NCBI GenBank assembly: GCA_964526965.1
Contig: CAZGML010000003.1
Span: 1-64,000, forward strand
Direction: 5' to 3'
Length of the DNA: 64,000 nucleotides
Origin: UBA6265 sp964526965
Lineage (GTDB): Bacteria > Chloroflexota > Chloroflexia > Thermomicrobiales > UBA6265
Below the pieces are notes generated by a model. It saw nothing but the letters and a program-made list of their open reading frames with translations. It searched no databases and was not told the DNA's origin. Below, in pieces: positions 15,456-23,184 of this stretch. Made by a program: the position numbers and the translations under genes. Within the stretch, counting starts at the first letter, position 1. The number at the start of each line of letters is the position of its first letter.

Positions 15456-15944
15456 ATGGCAGCGAAGAAGGATAAAGACACAATCAAGGCGCTACGTAAC
15501 GATATTCAGGCGTTGCAGGAATCGTTTTGGCAGTTTCGCGATGCCATGCTCACAGATGCCGCCCTGGAACAGGCCGAGCAGCAATCAGCACGCGTATGCC
15601 TGGACGGACTCGACCTGCCCGCCGTTAGCGAAGCCGAGATCACCCGTGCCGCCACACTGATGGGCGCGGTTGGCCACCCCGTCCGCCTGCGCATGATTAT
15701 CCTGCTGGCGCAGCATCCTGTCTCCGCAAGTGACCTGGTGGAGCAGCTCGACCTGGGCACAACTGGCACTGCCTACCATCATTTAAAAGCGCTCATGAAC
15801 GAAGATCTCGTTGAGCAACCCCGGCGCGGCACATTCCAGCTGACTGCAGCAGCAACTCCACGTATCCATCAACTGCTGGGTGGTCTTTTCGATTCTGGTT
15901 CGGGCCAACCGGAGAAGAGGTCGAAGAAAAAGAAGAAGGGCTGA
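15456..15944 (+). CDS. ArsR-type winged-helix transcriptional regulator
   Basis: A 162-residue DNA-binding protein. Residues 1-65 form a charged, probably coiled N-terminal segment. The winged helix-turn-helix follows ('HPVRLRMIILLAQHPVSASDLVEQL', recognition helix near TTGTAYHHLKAL, wing EQPRRGTFQLT). The tail is Lys-rich (KRSKKKKKG). The classic ArsR metal motif ELCVCDL is absent and there is only one Cys, so metal sensing is not supported. GGAGAAG lies just before ATG. It is divergent from the ferritin-like gene and is its likely regulator. Padding on both sides of the HTH is unusual for the family. Confidence 0.8.
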   Translation: MAAKKDKDTIKALRNDIQALQESFWQFRDAMLTDAALEQAEQQSARVCLDGLDLPAVSEAEITRAATLMGAVGHPVRLRMIILLAQHPVSASDLVEQLDLGTTGTAYHHLKALMNEDLVEQPRRGTFQLTAAATPRIHQLLGGLFDSGSGQPEKRSKKKKKG

Positions 15945-15976
15945 GCCACAGTGCTACGAGTGCACTGGCCAGCGCA

Positions 15977-16732
15977 TCAGAGCCGCTCCGCGACCCGCAC
16001 GGCCAGTTCCGCCAGCATGGTACGTTGATCTGTCGGGAACGTGGCCAATGTACGCGGATCCCACTCCTCCCCAGCCAGGCTGTCTGCGCCGAACAGGAAC
16101 GTGTAGAAATCCAAATCCCTAACCTGGGCAACAGCCGCTGTCGAGGCGGCTTCCATTTCCACCACCGCGCACCCGGCCTCCCGGCGCCTGGCAACCGTAT
16201 TTCGGGTTTCACGGTAAATCGCATCTGTCGTCCACGTGACCGTGCTGTGATACGGCACATCGAGATCATCGAGCACCTCCATCAACTGAGGTGCGGTCGG
16301 GATATCGATCAGGTCGGCAGGCGGCAGGTAATGGTAGCTGGTTCCTTCATCACGCCAGGCGGCGGTAGGGACTGCAATATGACCATCGAGGATATCGTGA
16401 TCCAGCACACCGCATGAGCCAAAGAAGAGGAACTTCTTGCCACCCATGGCGATCGCCTCTTCCATCAGGGCCGCAGCGACAGAGCCGCCAATGGTGGAAA
16501 GATACGTAGCGAATCGCTTGCCATTCTGTGTGATCTCGTAAACCGGGATTTCAACGGCAGAGGTGTACATGCGGGCGATTTCAACGGCGTTATGGTTATC
16601 CAGCAACAGATTAAAGACACGTCGCGTGTACGTGACAATTACGAGTTCAGGAAAATTTGGAACCGGGTCGATCAGGTGATCGGCCCGGACCATCTCTGGT
16701 GAATCAGGATCGTACGATTCATGGATTGGCAT
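15977..16732 (-). CDS. Nucleoside phosphorylase (PNP/UDP family)
   Basis: A 251-residue member of the nucleoside phosphorylase-I fold, cleaving a nucleoside with phosphate in salvage. Features: 'TIGGSVAAALMEEAIAMGG' phosphate/ribose region, 'FFGSCGVLDHDI', and 'GCAVVEMEAAS', the VEMEA segment that contacts ribose. The profile is nearest uridine phosphorylase-like proteins; base specificity is not certain. The second ATG (16732) is preferred because GGAG, which overlaps the first ATG, lies six bases before it. It follows bipA on the minus strand with a hairpin between. It converges on the ArsR gene. Confidence 0.8.
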   Translation of the reverse strand: MPIHESYDPDSPEMVRADHLIDPVPNFPELVIVTYTRRVFNLLLDNHNAVEIARMYTSAVEIPVYEITQNGKRFATYLSTIGGSVAAALMEEAIAMGGKKFLFFGSCGVLDHDILDGHIAVPTAAWRDEGTSYHYLPPADLIDIPTAPQLMEVLDDLDVPYHSTVTWTTDAIYRETRNTVARRREAGCAVVEMEAASTAAVAQVRDLDFYTFLFGADSLAGEEWDPRTLATFPTDQRTMLAELAVRVAERL

Positions 16733-16745
16733 GTGTTTCTCCATT

Positions 16746-16765
16746 GCCCGGGATAAATCCCGGGC
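16746..16765 (-). terminator. Hairpin between bipA and the phosphorylase gene
   Basis: An 8-bp GC-only-ended stem (16746-16753 with 16758-16765), loop TAAA. No T-run follows, so complete termination is doubtful. It may instead partly separate the two genes or mark an mRNA processing site. Confidence 0.5.
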
Positions 16766-16776
16766 CTACAGGTCAA

Positions 16777-18642
16777 CTACGCGCTGCGGGCAGCTTCGGC
16801 CATAGCGGCACGCTTCTTCGCCTTCTGGCGTTCATCCTGCGTGAGGAATTGCTTGCGCAGGCGCAAGGCCTTCGGCGTTACCTCCAGCAATTCGTCGTCC
16901 TGCAGGAAGTCGAGCGACTGCTCCAGGCTCAGGATCGTGGCTGGAGTCAGCTTCACGGCGATATCGGCCGTGCTGGAGCGCATGTTCGTCAACTTCTTGG
17001 CGCGACAGATGTTCACAGCCAGGTCATCCGGGCGTGGGTTTTGCCCAACGATCATGCCTTCATACACCTCGGTACCGGCCTCGACGAACGTAATACCACG
17101 CTCCTGGGCGTTGGCAATTCCGTTGGCGAGCACCGTTCCGGTTTCGCTGGCAACCAGGGCGCCACTTCGGGTCGAGTGAATCTGACCCATCCATGGCTGG
17201 AAGTCGATCAGGCGACTGCCCATAACGGCATTGCCCTGCGTGGAAGTGAGCATGGCGTTTCGCAGGCCGATAAGCCCACGAGTCGGAATTGCGAACTCGA
17301 GTCGCACCGATCCCTTGCCATCGTTGACGAGATCGAGCATACGCCCCTTGCGAGCACCGGTCAGCTCCGTAACGGCGCCGACATAGGCTTCTGGCACATC
17401 TACGGTCAGGTGCTCAACGGGCTCCAGCACCTCGCCGGTCTCTTCATCCTTGCGAGTCACCACCTCCGGGCGGCTCACCTGGAATTCGAATCCTTCGCGG
17501 CGCATCGTCTCGATCAAAATCGAGATGTGCAGCTCACCACGGCCGGCTACGGAAAATACATCCGGCTGATCGGTTGGCTCCACTCGCAGCGAGAGATTGG
17601 TTTCCAGTTCGCGTTCCAGCCGCTCCTTCAGCTGTCGGCTCGTGGAGTACTCGCCATCTCGCCCACTAAACGGGGAGGTGTTGACCCCAAACGTGAGCTT
17701 CAGTGTCGGCTCCTCAATGCTGACGGTCGGCAGTGCTTCAACATGATCCGGATGGCAAATGGTGCTGCCGATCTTCGCATCCGAGAAACCGGTGAGCGCG
17801 ATCAACTCGCCCGCTTCTGCCTTGTCGATCTCCTTGCGGGCCAGGCCCTCGAACGTCATCAATGCCGCAACCTTGTGCCGGGATTCCGCCACGCCTGCAC
17901 CGGTGATGACCATCGAGTCTCCAACGTGGACGGTTCCGCGTTGTACGCGTCCGATTACGATCCGTCCTTTGTGGGAGTCGTAATCCAGGCTGGTTACCTG
18001 CATCTGGAAGGGGGCGTCTGTATCGGTTTCGGGGCCGGGGATTTGTTCAATGATCGTATCAAGCAGCGGCTTCAGGTTGTCCTCCAGCGCATCGGGCTGG
18101 AAACCGGCGCGACCATCCCGCCCGATAGCGAACAGAACCGGGAAATCGAGCTGGCTCTCATCAATTGCGAGATCGAGGAAGAGATCCATCACCAGTTCCT
18201 GCACCTCATCGATGCGGGCGTTTGGCCGGTCGACCTTGTTGACCACCACAATCGGACGCAAGCCGATTTGCAGCGCGCGTTGAAGCACCGTGCGGGTTTG
18301 TGGCATGGGGCCTTCCGAGGAATCCACCAGCAGGATGCAGCCATCGGCCATGTTAAGTACACGCTCGACCTCGCCACCGAAATCCGAGTGGCCGGGGGTA
18401 TCGATAACGTTGATTTTCACATCGCCGTAGCGGATGGCTGTGTTTTTGGAAAGGATGGTGATCCCTCGTTCACGCTCGAGGTCGTTGCTGTCCATGATGA
18501 GGTCACCGGCGGCATCGGGGTCGCGGAAGATCTGGCTCTGCTTGAGCAAGCCATCAACCAGGGTGGTTTTACCGTGATCGACGTGAGCGATGATCGCGAC
18601 ATTACGGAGATCGGTTCGTCGTTGAGAATCTGCGTGGGTCAT
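16777..18642 (-). CDS. typA: Ribosome-associated GTPase TypA/BipA
   Basis: A translational GTPase of the EF-G superfamily that binds the ribosome and supports 50S assembly and stress growth. The G motifs are AHVDHGKT, 'DTPGHSDFGGE' and 'NKVDR'; domain II, domain III, domain V and the BipA-specific C-terminal domain ('PRGLIGLRNAMLT', 'NICRAKKLTNMR') follow, for about 621 residues. The start MTHADSQRRT is preferred; an upstream ATG would add 16 residues and lies within a hairpin. The ribosome site GGGAG is 12 bases away, rather far. The leader carries a terminator-like hairpin. Confidence 0.95.
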   Translation of the reverse strand: MTHADSQRRTDLRNVAIIAHVDHGKTTLVDGLLKQSQIFRDPDAAGDLIMDSNDLERERGITILSKNTAIRYGDVKINVIDTPGHSDFGGEVERVLNMADGCILLVDSSEGPMPQTRTVLQRALQIGLRPIVVVNKVDRPNARIDEVQELVMDLFLDLAIDESQLDFPVLFAIGRDGRAGFQPDALEDNLKPLLDTIIEQIPGPETDTDAPFQMQVTSLDYDSHKGRIVIGRVQRGTVHVGDSMVITGAGVAESRHKVAALMTFEGLARKEIDKAEAGELIALTGFSDAKIGSTICHPDHVEALPTVSIEEPTLKLTFGVNTSPFSGRDGEYSTSRQLKERLERELETNLSLRVEPTDQPDVFSVAGRGELHISILIETMRREGFEFQVSRPEVVTRKDEETGEVLEPVEHLTVDVPEAYVGAVTELTGARKGRMLDLVNDGKGSVRLEFAIPTRGLIGLRNAMLTSTQGNAVMGSRLIDFQPWMGQIHSTRSGALVASETGTVLANGIANAQERGITFVEAGTEVYEGMIVGQNPRPDDLAVNICRAKKLTNMRSSTADIAVKLTPATILSLEQSLDFLQDDELLEVTPKALRLRKQFLTQDERQKAKKRAAMAEAARSA

Positions 18643-18673
18643 GTGGGTTCGGGGCTCCCGGATTAGTGAGACA

Positions 18674-18769
18674 TTGGGCATCGGGCCCAACGGGGGATAT
18701 TGGTCCGAGGCCCAAAAAACGACCCGGGCACGGTGCGCGGGTCACAAGTCAGGCACTCTGTAACTGCCT
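18674..18769 (-). promoter_or_regulatory. Structured bipA leader with terminator-like hairpin
   Basis: In minus-strand order: stem AGGCA/TGCCT (18751-18769); a 10-bp stem with one mismatch (18721-18730 with 18734-18743) followed by T6 (18714-18719); and stem TTGGGC/GCCCAA (18674-18690), which covers the alternative ATG. The middle element is a good attenuator candidate. Confidence 0.5.
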
Positions 18770-18771
18770 AA

Positions 18772-18803
18772 ATAATAGCATATCGGCAAACGGACCGATT
18801 CAA
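18772..18803 (-). promoter_or_regulatory. Possible bipA promoter (extended -10)
   Basis: The minus strand reads TGCTATTAT, an extended -10 with box at 18772-18777. TTGAAT at 18798-18803 could be the -35, but its 20-base spacing is long. Low confidence. Confidence 0.3.
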
Positions 18804-18987
18804 GGTCACTAATGGTACCTGCTCGGGATATCACCTCAAAGCTACAGGCATGGTGGGAAATCAAAACCTGCCTTGCAAATGGTGAGACTGCAGGAATCGC
18901 CATCGCAAGAAATGAGAAGTGCCTCTTCCCACCTCTGTTACCATGCAATGCGGCAGTCACCTTATGATCAGTTGAGGGGATCAGGAG

Positions 18988-19614
18988 ATGAACGAGGTTT
19001 GGAATATCGTGCACAACGAGCGGCAGGCGCTCATCAACGATCTGGAACAGATCGATAGTCAGCAATGGACTGTTCCCTCACTCTGCGAAGGATGGGATGT
19101 TCACGACGTCCTCGCGCATCTCGTCGACGATGCCAAAACATCTCGCAAGAACTTCGTGTTCAATCTGATTCGATCCGGCTTCAACATGGAGCGGCTCAAC
19201 CGAATCGGTGTGCAAAAAGAGAAGCGCACCTCCCCACATGAAACGCTGGATGCCTACAAGGCAGTGCGTAAACGCACCACGAGTGCCCCTGCTCCGCTCG
19301 CTTCCCGCCTGGTGGAGATCATCGTGCATGGTGAGGATGTGCGGCGGCCACTCGCCATTCACCACGAGTACCCGGTTGAGGCGGTCGTAAGCGGGATCGA
19401 ATACCAGCTTGCAACCTCAGAGGCCGTGGGCGGCAGCAAACAGCGCGCCGAGGGTTTGCAACTTATCGCCACCGATACCAACTGGAGTCACGGATCAGGC
19501 GCCACTGTTGCCGGTGCTTCGCTCGACCTGCTCATCGCCCTGACAGGACGTCCAGTGCCGGATGGCACCCTCAACGGCCCTGGCGCATGTATCCTTCGCG
19601 GCCGGCGATTCTGA
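18988..19614 (+). CDS. Maleylpyruvate isomerase-family (MDMPI/DinB-fold) protein
   Basis: A 208-residue protein with the mycothiol-dependent maleylpyruvate isomerase N-terminal fold, a DinB-like four-helix metal-binding bundle. 'PSLCEGWDVHDVLAHLVDD' is the family signature (SxCxxWxVxDLLAHL) with metal His residues, and 'EIIVHGEDVRRPL' is the third-ligand helix. Members are thought to use mycothiol or bacillithiol as cofactor, mostly in Actinobacteria and Chloroflexota. The substrate is unknown, and no maleylpyruvate pathway genes are near. GAGGGG lies eight bases before ATG. The gene is divergent from bipA and monocistronic. Confidence 0.8.
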   Translation: MNEVWNIVHNERQALINDLEQIDSQQWTVPSLCEGWDVHDVLAHLVDDAKTSRKNFVFNLIRSGFNMERLNRIGVQKEKRTSPHETLDAYKAVRKRTTSAPAPLASRLVEIIVHGEDVRRPLAIHHEYPVEAVVSGIEYQLATSEAVGGSKQRAEGLQLIATDTNWSHGSGATVAGASLDLLIALTGRPVPDGTLNGPGACILRGRRF

Positions 19615-19670
19615 TAGATTCAATCCATCCAGCCGTATAGAACCAGCACCTGACCAGGCTTCCCGATCAC

Positions 19671-19730
19671 CGCCCGTACAGGGTGGACATCTGGTTATCC
19701 TCGCGTAACCAGATCAGGACTTCACGGGCG
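19671..19730. repeat. Nested inverted repeats, 60-base cruciform-like element
   Basis: Outer arms CGCCCGT (19671-19677) and ACGGGCG (19724-19730) enclose inner arms ATCTGGTTA (19689-19697) and TAACCAGAT (19706-19714). Both are perfect. It lies between the MDMPI gene and the binding-protein promoter, with no T-run. Confidence 0.5.
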
Positions 19731-19780
19731 TATGCAAACGAAACCATGGCGCGGATGCATCGACTTCTTTAGGGAAACTG

Positions 19781-19808
19781 TTGACACTTATGCACAGTAG
19801 GTGACAAT
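19781..19808 (+). promoter_or_regulatory. Promoter of the solute-binding protein gene
   Basis: A consensus TTGACA (19781-19786) and GACAAT (19803-19808), with a 16-base spacer, lie about 90 bases before the start codon. This is the best sigma-70-like promoter seen in the window. Confidence 0.6.
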
Positions 19809-19898
19809 GGACCAACGGAAGTCAATGAAGTCATACCGGTCGGCCTGTGCAATGAGGCACTTTTTGGAATTTTTCTTTCTCCAGGAGGAGTCGATATT

Positions 19899-21806
19899 AT
19901 GCACCAGGGACCGTTCAGATCGCTTGTTACGAAGTTGGAAAACGGCGAAATCTCTCGCCGTGATTTCTTGAGCAAGGCTTCAGCGCTCGGCGTCGGTATG
20001 GGCATGGCCCTGCTGGCGGCCAACAGCGTGAGTGTCATGGCAGCCGGCGGATCGCGCAACGGCTTCGCTGTGTATCCGCGCCTGCAGGGAACCCCTGCCG
20101 GTTCGCCTGATCCTGCCGTCGGTGATACCCGACCCACCGTTGGTATGGAAAACAAAACCCGCGGCCAGGATGGCGAGCTGAAGATCATCCAATGGCAGGC
20201 CATCACGGCCCTCTTCCGCCACGTATCCGGTGGTTACAAGGACGTTGTGGCTGCCGATATGGTGAACGAACCACTGCTGCGAAATATGGAAGACGGCTCT
20301 ATCATTCCCAACCTCGTAACCGAAGTACCAAGCGTCGAAAACGGAACGCTGGAAGAAGACTTCAGCGCAGTTACGTTCAACCTTAAGGAGGGTGTTGTTT
20401 GGAGTGATGGCACACCCTTCACCGCCAACGACGTCCGCTTCACCTGGGAATGGGTTACCAACATCGATAACGGCGCCAACACGTACGACACCTGGTTGCC
20501 AATTGAAGATATCGAAGTGGTGGACGACCTCACCGCTCGTGTGACCTTCACCAACCCGTCCCCGGCGTGGTTCGATCCCTTCACCGGACACCGTGGCCAC
20601 ATTATTCCGGCACACTATTGGGATAACGATCCCACCAATAGCGACATGAACGACCAGTTCATGCTGGATCCGCTCGGAACCGGGCCATTCGTGGTCGAAC
20701 AGTTCGATGTCAACGATCAGGTTACATTCGTCGCCAATGAGAACTATCGCGAAGAGAACAAGCCGGCGTTTGCCCGCATCCTGATCAAGGGTGGAGGTGA
20801 CCCGGCCTCGGCGGCTCGCGCAATCTTCCAAACAGGCGAGTATGACTTTGGCTGGAACGTTCAGATCGAGCCAGACCTCGCTGACGAGCTGATTAACGAT
20901 GACAGCGCCGGCTTTATCGTTGCCGACCCGGGTACCAACGTGGAGCGCATAACGATTCAGTTCGCCGATCCGCACACAGAGGTCGATGGACAGCGCTCCG
21001 AAGTGAACACGCCCAACCCGGTACTGAGTGACAAGGCTATGCGCCAGGCGATTAACCTGTGCATTCCGCGGCAGTTAATTGCCGATGAGTTCTACGGATT
21101 CGGCCAGCCACCCACGTCGAACATCCTGGCGGGCCTGGACGACTTCACATCGCCGAATACCACCTGGGAACTCAACACCGAGAAGGCCGCCCAGATCCTT
21201 GAAGAAGCAGGCTGGGAGCTGGATGGCGAGTACCGCGTGAAGGACGGCGTACAAGCACGGGTAACGCTCTCCACAACCACGGCGTCGGTGCGCCAACGCA
21301 GTCAGGTAGTGATCCAGCAGGCGTGCAAGGAAGCCGGCATTGAGGTCCAGCTTATCGAGGTGGACGGCGGTATCTTCTTCGATGCCGGTGCTGGCAACGA
21401 CCAGAACCTGTTGCACCACTACTGGGACCTGGCAATGTGGGCGACCAACGCCACATCCATCCTGCCGATCACGTACCTAGAGGCGTGGTCTTCCGGTAAT
21501 GATCTCGATAACATTCCGCAGAAGTCCAACAACTGGACTGGCGGCAACATCTCACGTTATATCAATCCGGAATACGATGAGAAGTTCGCCACGTTTAACG
21601 ATATGACCAGCCTCGAGGAAGCGTTTGAATTGCTTATCGAGTTGAACGACATTCTCATTGAGGATGTAGCGGTCATGCCGCTGGTCATCCGTTCGGGTGA
21701 TACCTACGGTATTAGCCGCCGGTTGGTTCCGGATAACGTGGCCATTGGTCCAGGGTTTGAGTTGACCTATTGGAACATCGCCAACTGGAACCTTGCAGAC
21801 GCGTAA
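19899..21806 (+). CDS. ABC transporter substrate-binding protein, family 5 (peptide/nickel type)
   Basis: A 635-residue extracytoplasmic receptor of the SBP_bac_5 class, which binds oligopeptides, nickel chelates or other small solutes. The N-terminus has a twin-arginine signal (SRRDFLSK, then a hydrophobic stretch to about residue 50), so it should be exported folded. The two lobes contain typical family segments: 'FNLKEGVVWSDGTPFTANDVRFTWEW', broken here as KEGVVWSDGTPFTA and 'GTGPFVVEQFD'. AGGAGGAG precedes ATG by nine bases. No permease or ATPase gene lies on either side, so it is an orphan receptor. A strong terminator ends the gene. Confidence 0.88.
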   Translation: MHQGPFRSLVTKLENGEISRRDFLSKASALGVGMGMALLAANSVSVMAAGGSRNGFAVYPRLQGTPAGSPDPAVGDTRPTVGMENKTRGQDGELKIIQWQAITALFRHVSGGYKDVVAADMVNEPLLRNMEDGSIIPNLVTEVPSVENGTLEEDFSAVTFNLKEGVVWSDGTPFTANDVRFTWEWVTNIDNGANTYDTWLPIEDIEVVDDLTARVTFTNPSPAWFDPFTGHRGHIIPAHYWDNDPTNSDMNDQFMLDPLGTGPFVVEQFDVNDQVTFVANENYREENKPAFARILIKGGGDPASAARAIFQTGEYDFGWNVQIEPDLADELINDDSAGFIVADPGTNVERITIQFADPHTEVDGQRSEVNTPNPVLSDKAMRQAINLCIPRQLIADEFYGFGQPPTSNILAGLDDFTSPNTTWELNTEKAAQILEEAGWELDGEYRVKDGVQARVTLSTTTASVRQRSQVVIQQACKEAGIEVQLIEVDGGIFFDAGAGNDQNLLHHYWDLAMWATNATSILPITYLEAWSSGNDLDNIPQKSNNWTGGNISRYINPEYDEKFATFNDMTSLEEAFELLIELNDILIEDVAVMPLVIRSGDTYGISRRLVPDNVAIGPGFELTYWNIANWNLADA

Positions 21807-21829
21807 AGCCGCGACGCTGCAGAAGCACG

Positions 21830-21863
21830 AAAGCCCCGGTCCCGTGAGTGGGACCGGGGCTTT
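21830..21863. terminator. Bidirectional terminator
   Basis: A perfect 14-bp stem (21830-21843 with 21850-21863), loop GTGAGT, with A and T runs built into the stem ends. It serves the binding-protein gene and the convergent TetR gene. Confidence 0.9.
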
Positions 21864-21878
21864 GTGGTTCCTGGCGGA

Positions 21879-22478
21879 TTAAGTCTCAGGCCCCAGGCCG
21901 AGATACGGACCGAGCAACCGACGGAGGAGTGCAAGTGAACTGTCCCCCGCGTTCGTTTCGTGCGGGTCTTCATCGCTACGGTCGCTGGTGGCCTTCATGA
22001 TGAGGGCATCAATCAGCTGCGCCATCGCCTCTGGATCAGGCTCACCAAGGTCTGCCAAGGCTTCTTTCAGAGGCACCTGAAGCCGAACGTGGAACTCCTT
22101 CATCGGTGCCTGGAACTCCTGGGGCGAAATCACCCTGGCCAGCACTTGTGCCACTGCCAATTCTGGACTGGCAAAGATGGCGATGTTCTCCTCAATGTAC
22201 GCCCAAACCTTAGCCCCGGAAGTGGGAGCCTCGGCCACGCGCTCGAGAACTCGCTCAATCCAGTCCGGAAAAACCTCTGCCGCAACCGCAGTCAGCAACT
22301 CCTCCACCGAGGAGAAATACTGATAAACACTACTTCTCGCCAGGCCAGCACGGCTACCAATCGTCCCCATGGAAGGTGGCTCACCGGTCTCCTCCATCAA
22401 TCTCCGGGCCGCATCCAGAATTGCGCGAATGCGTTGCGCCCGGTGATCCGCGACGGTAGGTGCATTGATGCGAGGCAT
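21879..22478 (-). CDS. TetR-family transcriptional regulator
   Basis: A 199-residue regulator. The N-terminal helix-turn-helix is 'PSMGTIGSRAGLARSSVYQYFSS' (split: GTIGSRAGLARSSVYQYF, about 40-57), and the rest is an alpha-helical ligand domain. The start at MPRINAPTV has AAGGGG six bases upstream; the longer frame upstream overlaps the ATPase gene and is rejected. The gene is 19 bases downstream of the ABC ATPase, the third gene of that operon, so it probably represses the exporter and is relieved by an exported compound. Confidence 0.85.
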   Translation of the reverse strand: MPRINAPTVADHRAQRIRAILDAARRLMEETGEPPSMGTIGSRAGLARSSVYQYFSSVEELLTAVAAEVFPDWIERVLERVAEAPTSGAKVWAYIEENIAIFASPELAVAQVLARVISPQEFQAPMKEFHVRLQVPLKEALADLGEPDPEAMAQLIDALIMKATSDRSDEDPHETNAGDSSLALLRRLLGPYLGLGPET

Positions 22479-22497
22479 GACGTACCCCTTCGCATGG

Positions 22498-23184
22498 TCA
22501 GACCGCGGCATCACCACCATACGGTGCAAGCTTGCCATCAATCATCTCGAGAACTCTGTCGCAATGATGCAACACATGATGATCATGCGTCACCATCACC
22601 GTCGCAACTCCGTGCTGGTGGGTCTCATGAGCCAGAATAGCCACCACATCCTGCGACCGTTGACGATCCAGCGCAGCGGTCGGTTCGTCCACGAGTAGAA
22701 GCTGGGGCTTCGTCATCAACGCCCGGGCTATGCCAACGCGTTGCCGCTCACCACCAGAAAGCTCATGCGGCCGACGTCGAGCCTTGTGATCAATTCCCAC
22801 ATCCTTCAGGAGTTCCAGAGGGTTACGTGGGTTCTCAACTTTGCCAAATGTCGTTGGCAGGCGCAGTTGATCAACTGCCCTCAGGGAAGGAATGAGGTTA
22901 CCACTCTGGAACACAAACCCAATAGACTCGCGCCGTATTCGAGTGAGGTCACTCAATGACGCTTCTCCCAGGTCGTGGTCACCGATCCGCACCGCTCCAG
23001 ATGTCGGCTTCGTCAGCGCCCCACTCACAGCCAGCAAACTCGATTTACCCGCGCCAGATGGACCCACAATCGCAACAAGCTCACCCGCAAATACATCAAG
23101 CGAAACATCATCCAGTGCGCGTACGGTTTCGTCACCGTCACCATGGAGAAGTGTGACATTGGTGAGGGAAAGAACGGGGTTCAT
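22498..23184 (-). CDS. ABC transporter ATPase, MacB/LolD type
   Basis: A 228-residue nucleotide-binding subunit that powers an FtsX-like permease. All motifs are intact: Walker A GPSGAGKSS, Q-loop 'FVFQSGNL', signature LSGGERQR, Walker B 'LLLVDEPTAALD' and H-loop 'VTHDHH'. The ATG overlaps the permease stop (ATGA) with GGGAGG upstream, so the two are translationally coupled. The complex is a MacB-like mechanotransmission exporter; with no periplasmic adaptor gene near, lipid, antibiotic or peptide extrusion are all possible. Confidence 0.92.
   Translation of the reverse strand: MNPVLSLTNVTLLHGDGDETVRALDDVSLDVFAGELVAIVGPSGAGKSSLLAVSGALTKPTSGAVRIGDHDLGEASLSDLTRIRRESIGFVFQSGNLIPSLRAVDQLRLPTTFGKVENPRNPLELLKDVGIDHKARRRPHELSGGERQRVGIARALMTKPQLLLVDEPTAALDRQRSQDVVAILAHETHQHGVATVMVTHDHHVLHHCDRVLEMIDGKLAPYGGDAAV

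Noticed and set aside
16657..18666. A 669-codon open frame on the plus strand
   Set aside because: It lies wholly antisense to bipA/typA, whose motifs are complete; the frame is a by-product of GC-rich codon use and its translation shows no recognisable family.
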